The notes under the pieces: generated by a model
What the model saw: only the letters and a program-made list of their open reading frames with translations
What the model was told of the DNA's origin: nothing
Database searches by the model: none
NCBI GenBank assembly: GCA_002497025.1
Contig: DAMG01000082.1
Location: 1 to 6,067 of the forward strand
Direction: 5' to 3'
Source: Euryarchaeota archaeon UBA126
GTDB taxonomy: Archaea > Thermoplasmatota > Poseidoniia > Poseidoniales > Thalassarchaeaceae
Length of the DNA: 6,067 bases
Program-made: the position numbers and the translations under genes
In this document: piece after piece, positions 5,756 to 6,067 of the stretch
Position numbering within the stretch: the first letter of the stretch is position 1
Layout of the letters: each line of letters starts with the position of its first letter

Positions 5756-6067
5756 TCAAACCGAACCAGTGACTTGGTCGATGAGTGCGTTTAGATCGAG
5801 AATACCGGCGTAATGAGCACCACCGACAGCTCCGCCTGAGATAATCAGCAGGAGAAATAATCGAATTATCCAACGTCCTTTTCGCTTGCTTTTTGTTTTT
5901 ACAGGAGTCGGTGCGGGTTCGATAGGCTGGAGAGGCGGTAATTCGATACCTTCCATGGGTGGAATTGGTGCCCCGGGGGGTGGTGGCATCCCGGGCAAAG
6001 GAGGTAGTGCAGGAGGTTCCGGTTCGGGTTCTTCCAGAGTTGGGTATAATGCGTCCAAATCGGTGAG
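5756..6067 (-). CDS. C-terminal part of a proline-rich, membrane-anchored protein (5' end outside window)
   Basis: The frame is open to the right edge, giving 103 visible residues and a TGA stop at 5758-5756. A TTG at 6058 could be called as a start, but the codons before it (Leu-Thr-Asp) continue the same acidic pattern and no Shine-Dalgarno match can be judged, so it is more likely internal. The order is: a short acidic segment, a linker of about 45 residues dominated by Pro with Glu, Gly, Met and Leu (for example EPEPEPPALPPLPG and PPPPGAPIPPM), a basic patch KTKSKRKGR, one membrane helix (WIIRLFLLLIISGGAVGGA) and a 15-20 residue tail. The basic patch before the helix predicts a cytoplasmic N-terminal part with the short tail outside, like a tail-anchored protein. 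The missing N-terminal domain would define its function. It converges on the preceding plus-strand gene with only 5 bases between stops. Confidence 0.7.
   Translation of the reverse strand, partial: LTDLDALYPTLEEPEPEPPALPPLPGMPPPPGAPIPPMEGIELPPLQPIEPAPTPVKTKSKRKGRWIIRLFLLLIISGGAVGGAHYAGILDLNALIDQVTGSV

Noticed and set aside
5725..5758. T-rich stretch (TTATTTTTG on the minus strand) and a 5-bp inverted repeat near the convergent stops as a terminator
   Set aside because: The T-run is only five bases and lies within the coding part of the opposite gene. It is possible for archaeal termination but too weak to call.
1..6067. tRNA genes, CRISPR repeats, insertion-sequence ends or transposase
   Set aside because: No cloverleaf-like arms with a TTC-type loop, no regularly spaced repeats and no transposase motifs were seen on either strand by eye.

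Overview
The window looks like chromosomal DNA from an uncultured archaeon, with a Marine Group II/III-like euryarchaeote (Poseidoniales-type) as my best guess. The guess rests on four things: a eukaryote-type OMP decarboxylase, a PurS-PurL fusion, compact gene packing with very short or AT-rich spacers, and small membrane proteins with proline-rich stretches. No rRNA or other taxonomic marker is present, so the assignment is an inference.

Layout. Positions 1-2819 (minus) hold most of a purine-synthesis gene, the ATP-dependent subunit of FGAM synthase (PurL), with two PurS-like repeats fused at its N-terminus. Its 3' end runs off the left edge. A short spacer (2820-2902) carries its likely promoter and ribosome binding site. 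Positions 2903-4606 (minus) hold an AT-rich gene for a two-domain protein: a GNAT acyltransferase fused to a fold-type I PLP enzyme of the CobD/HisC type. A divergent spacer follows. Then comes a plus-strand pair: a eukaryote-type orotidine-5'-phosphate decarboxylase (pyrF, 4717-5520, or from 4651) and a 76-residue single-pass membrane protein whose start codon overlaps the pyrF stop. Five bases beyond it, the convergent minus-strand gene ends. Only its C-terminal 103 residues are in the window: a proline-rich linker, a basic patch and one membrane helix.

How they fit together. PurL catalyses the fourth step of de novo purine synthesis and PyrF the last step of UMP synthesis, so both nucleotide pathways are represented. 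The acyltransferase-PLP fusion between them has no obvious link to nucleotides. Its lower GC content and the 9-bp inverted word at its borders suggest it may have been inserted between older housekeeping genes. It is the best candidate here for an undescribed activity: a single polypeptide that could make an N-acylated amine or amino acid. The second point worth checking is the decarboxylase, which keeps the catalytic Asp/Lys network but has Ser where yeast and human enzymes have the phosphate-binding Arg.

No tRNA, rRNA, CRISPR array, insertion sequence or replication origin was seen.
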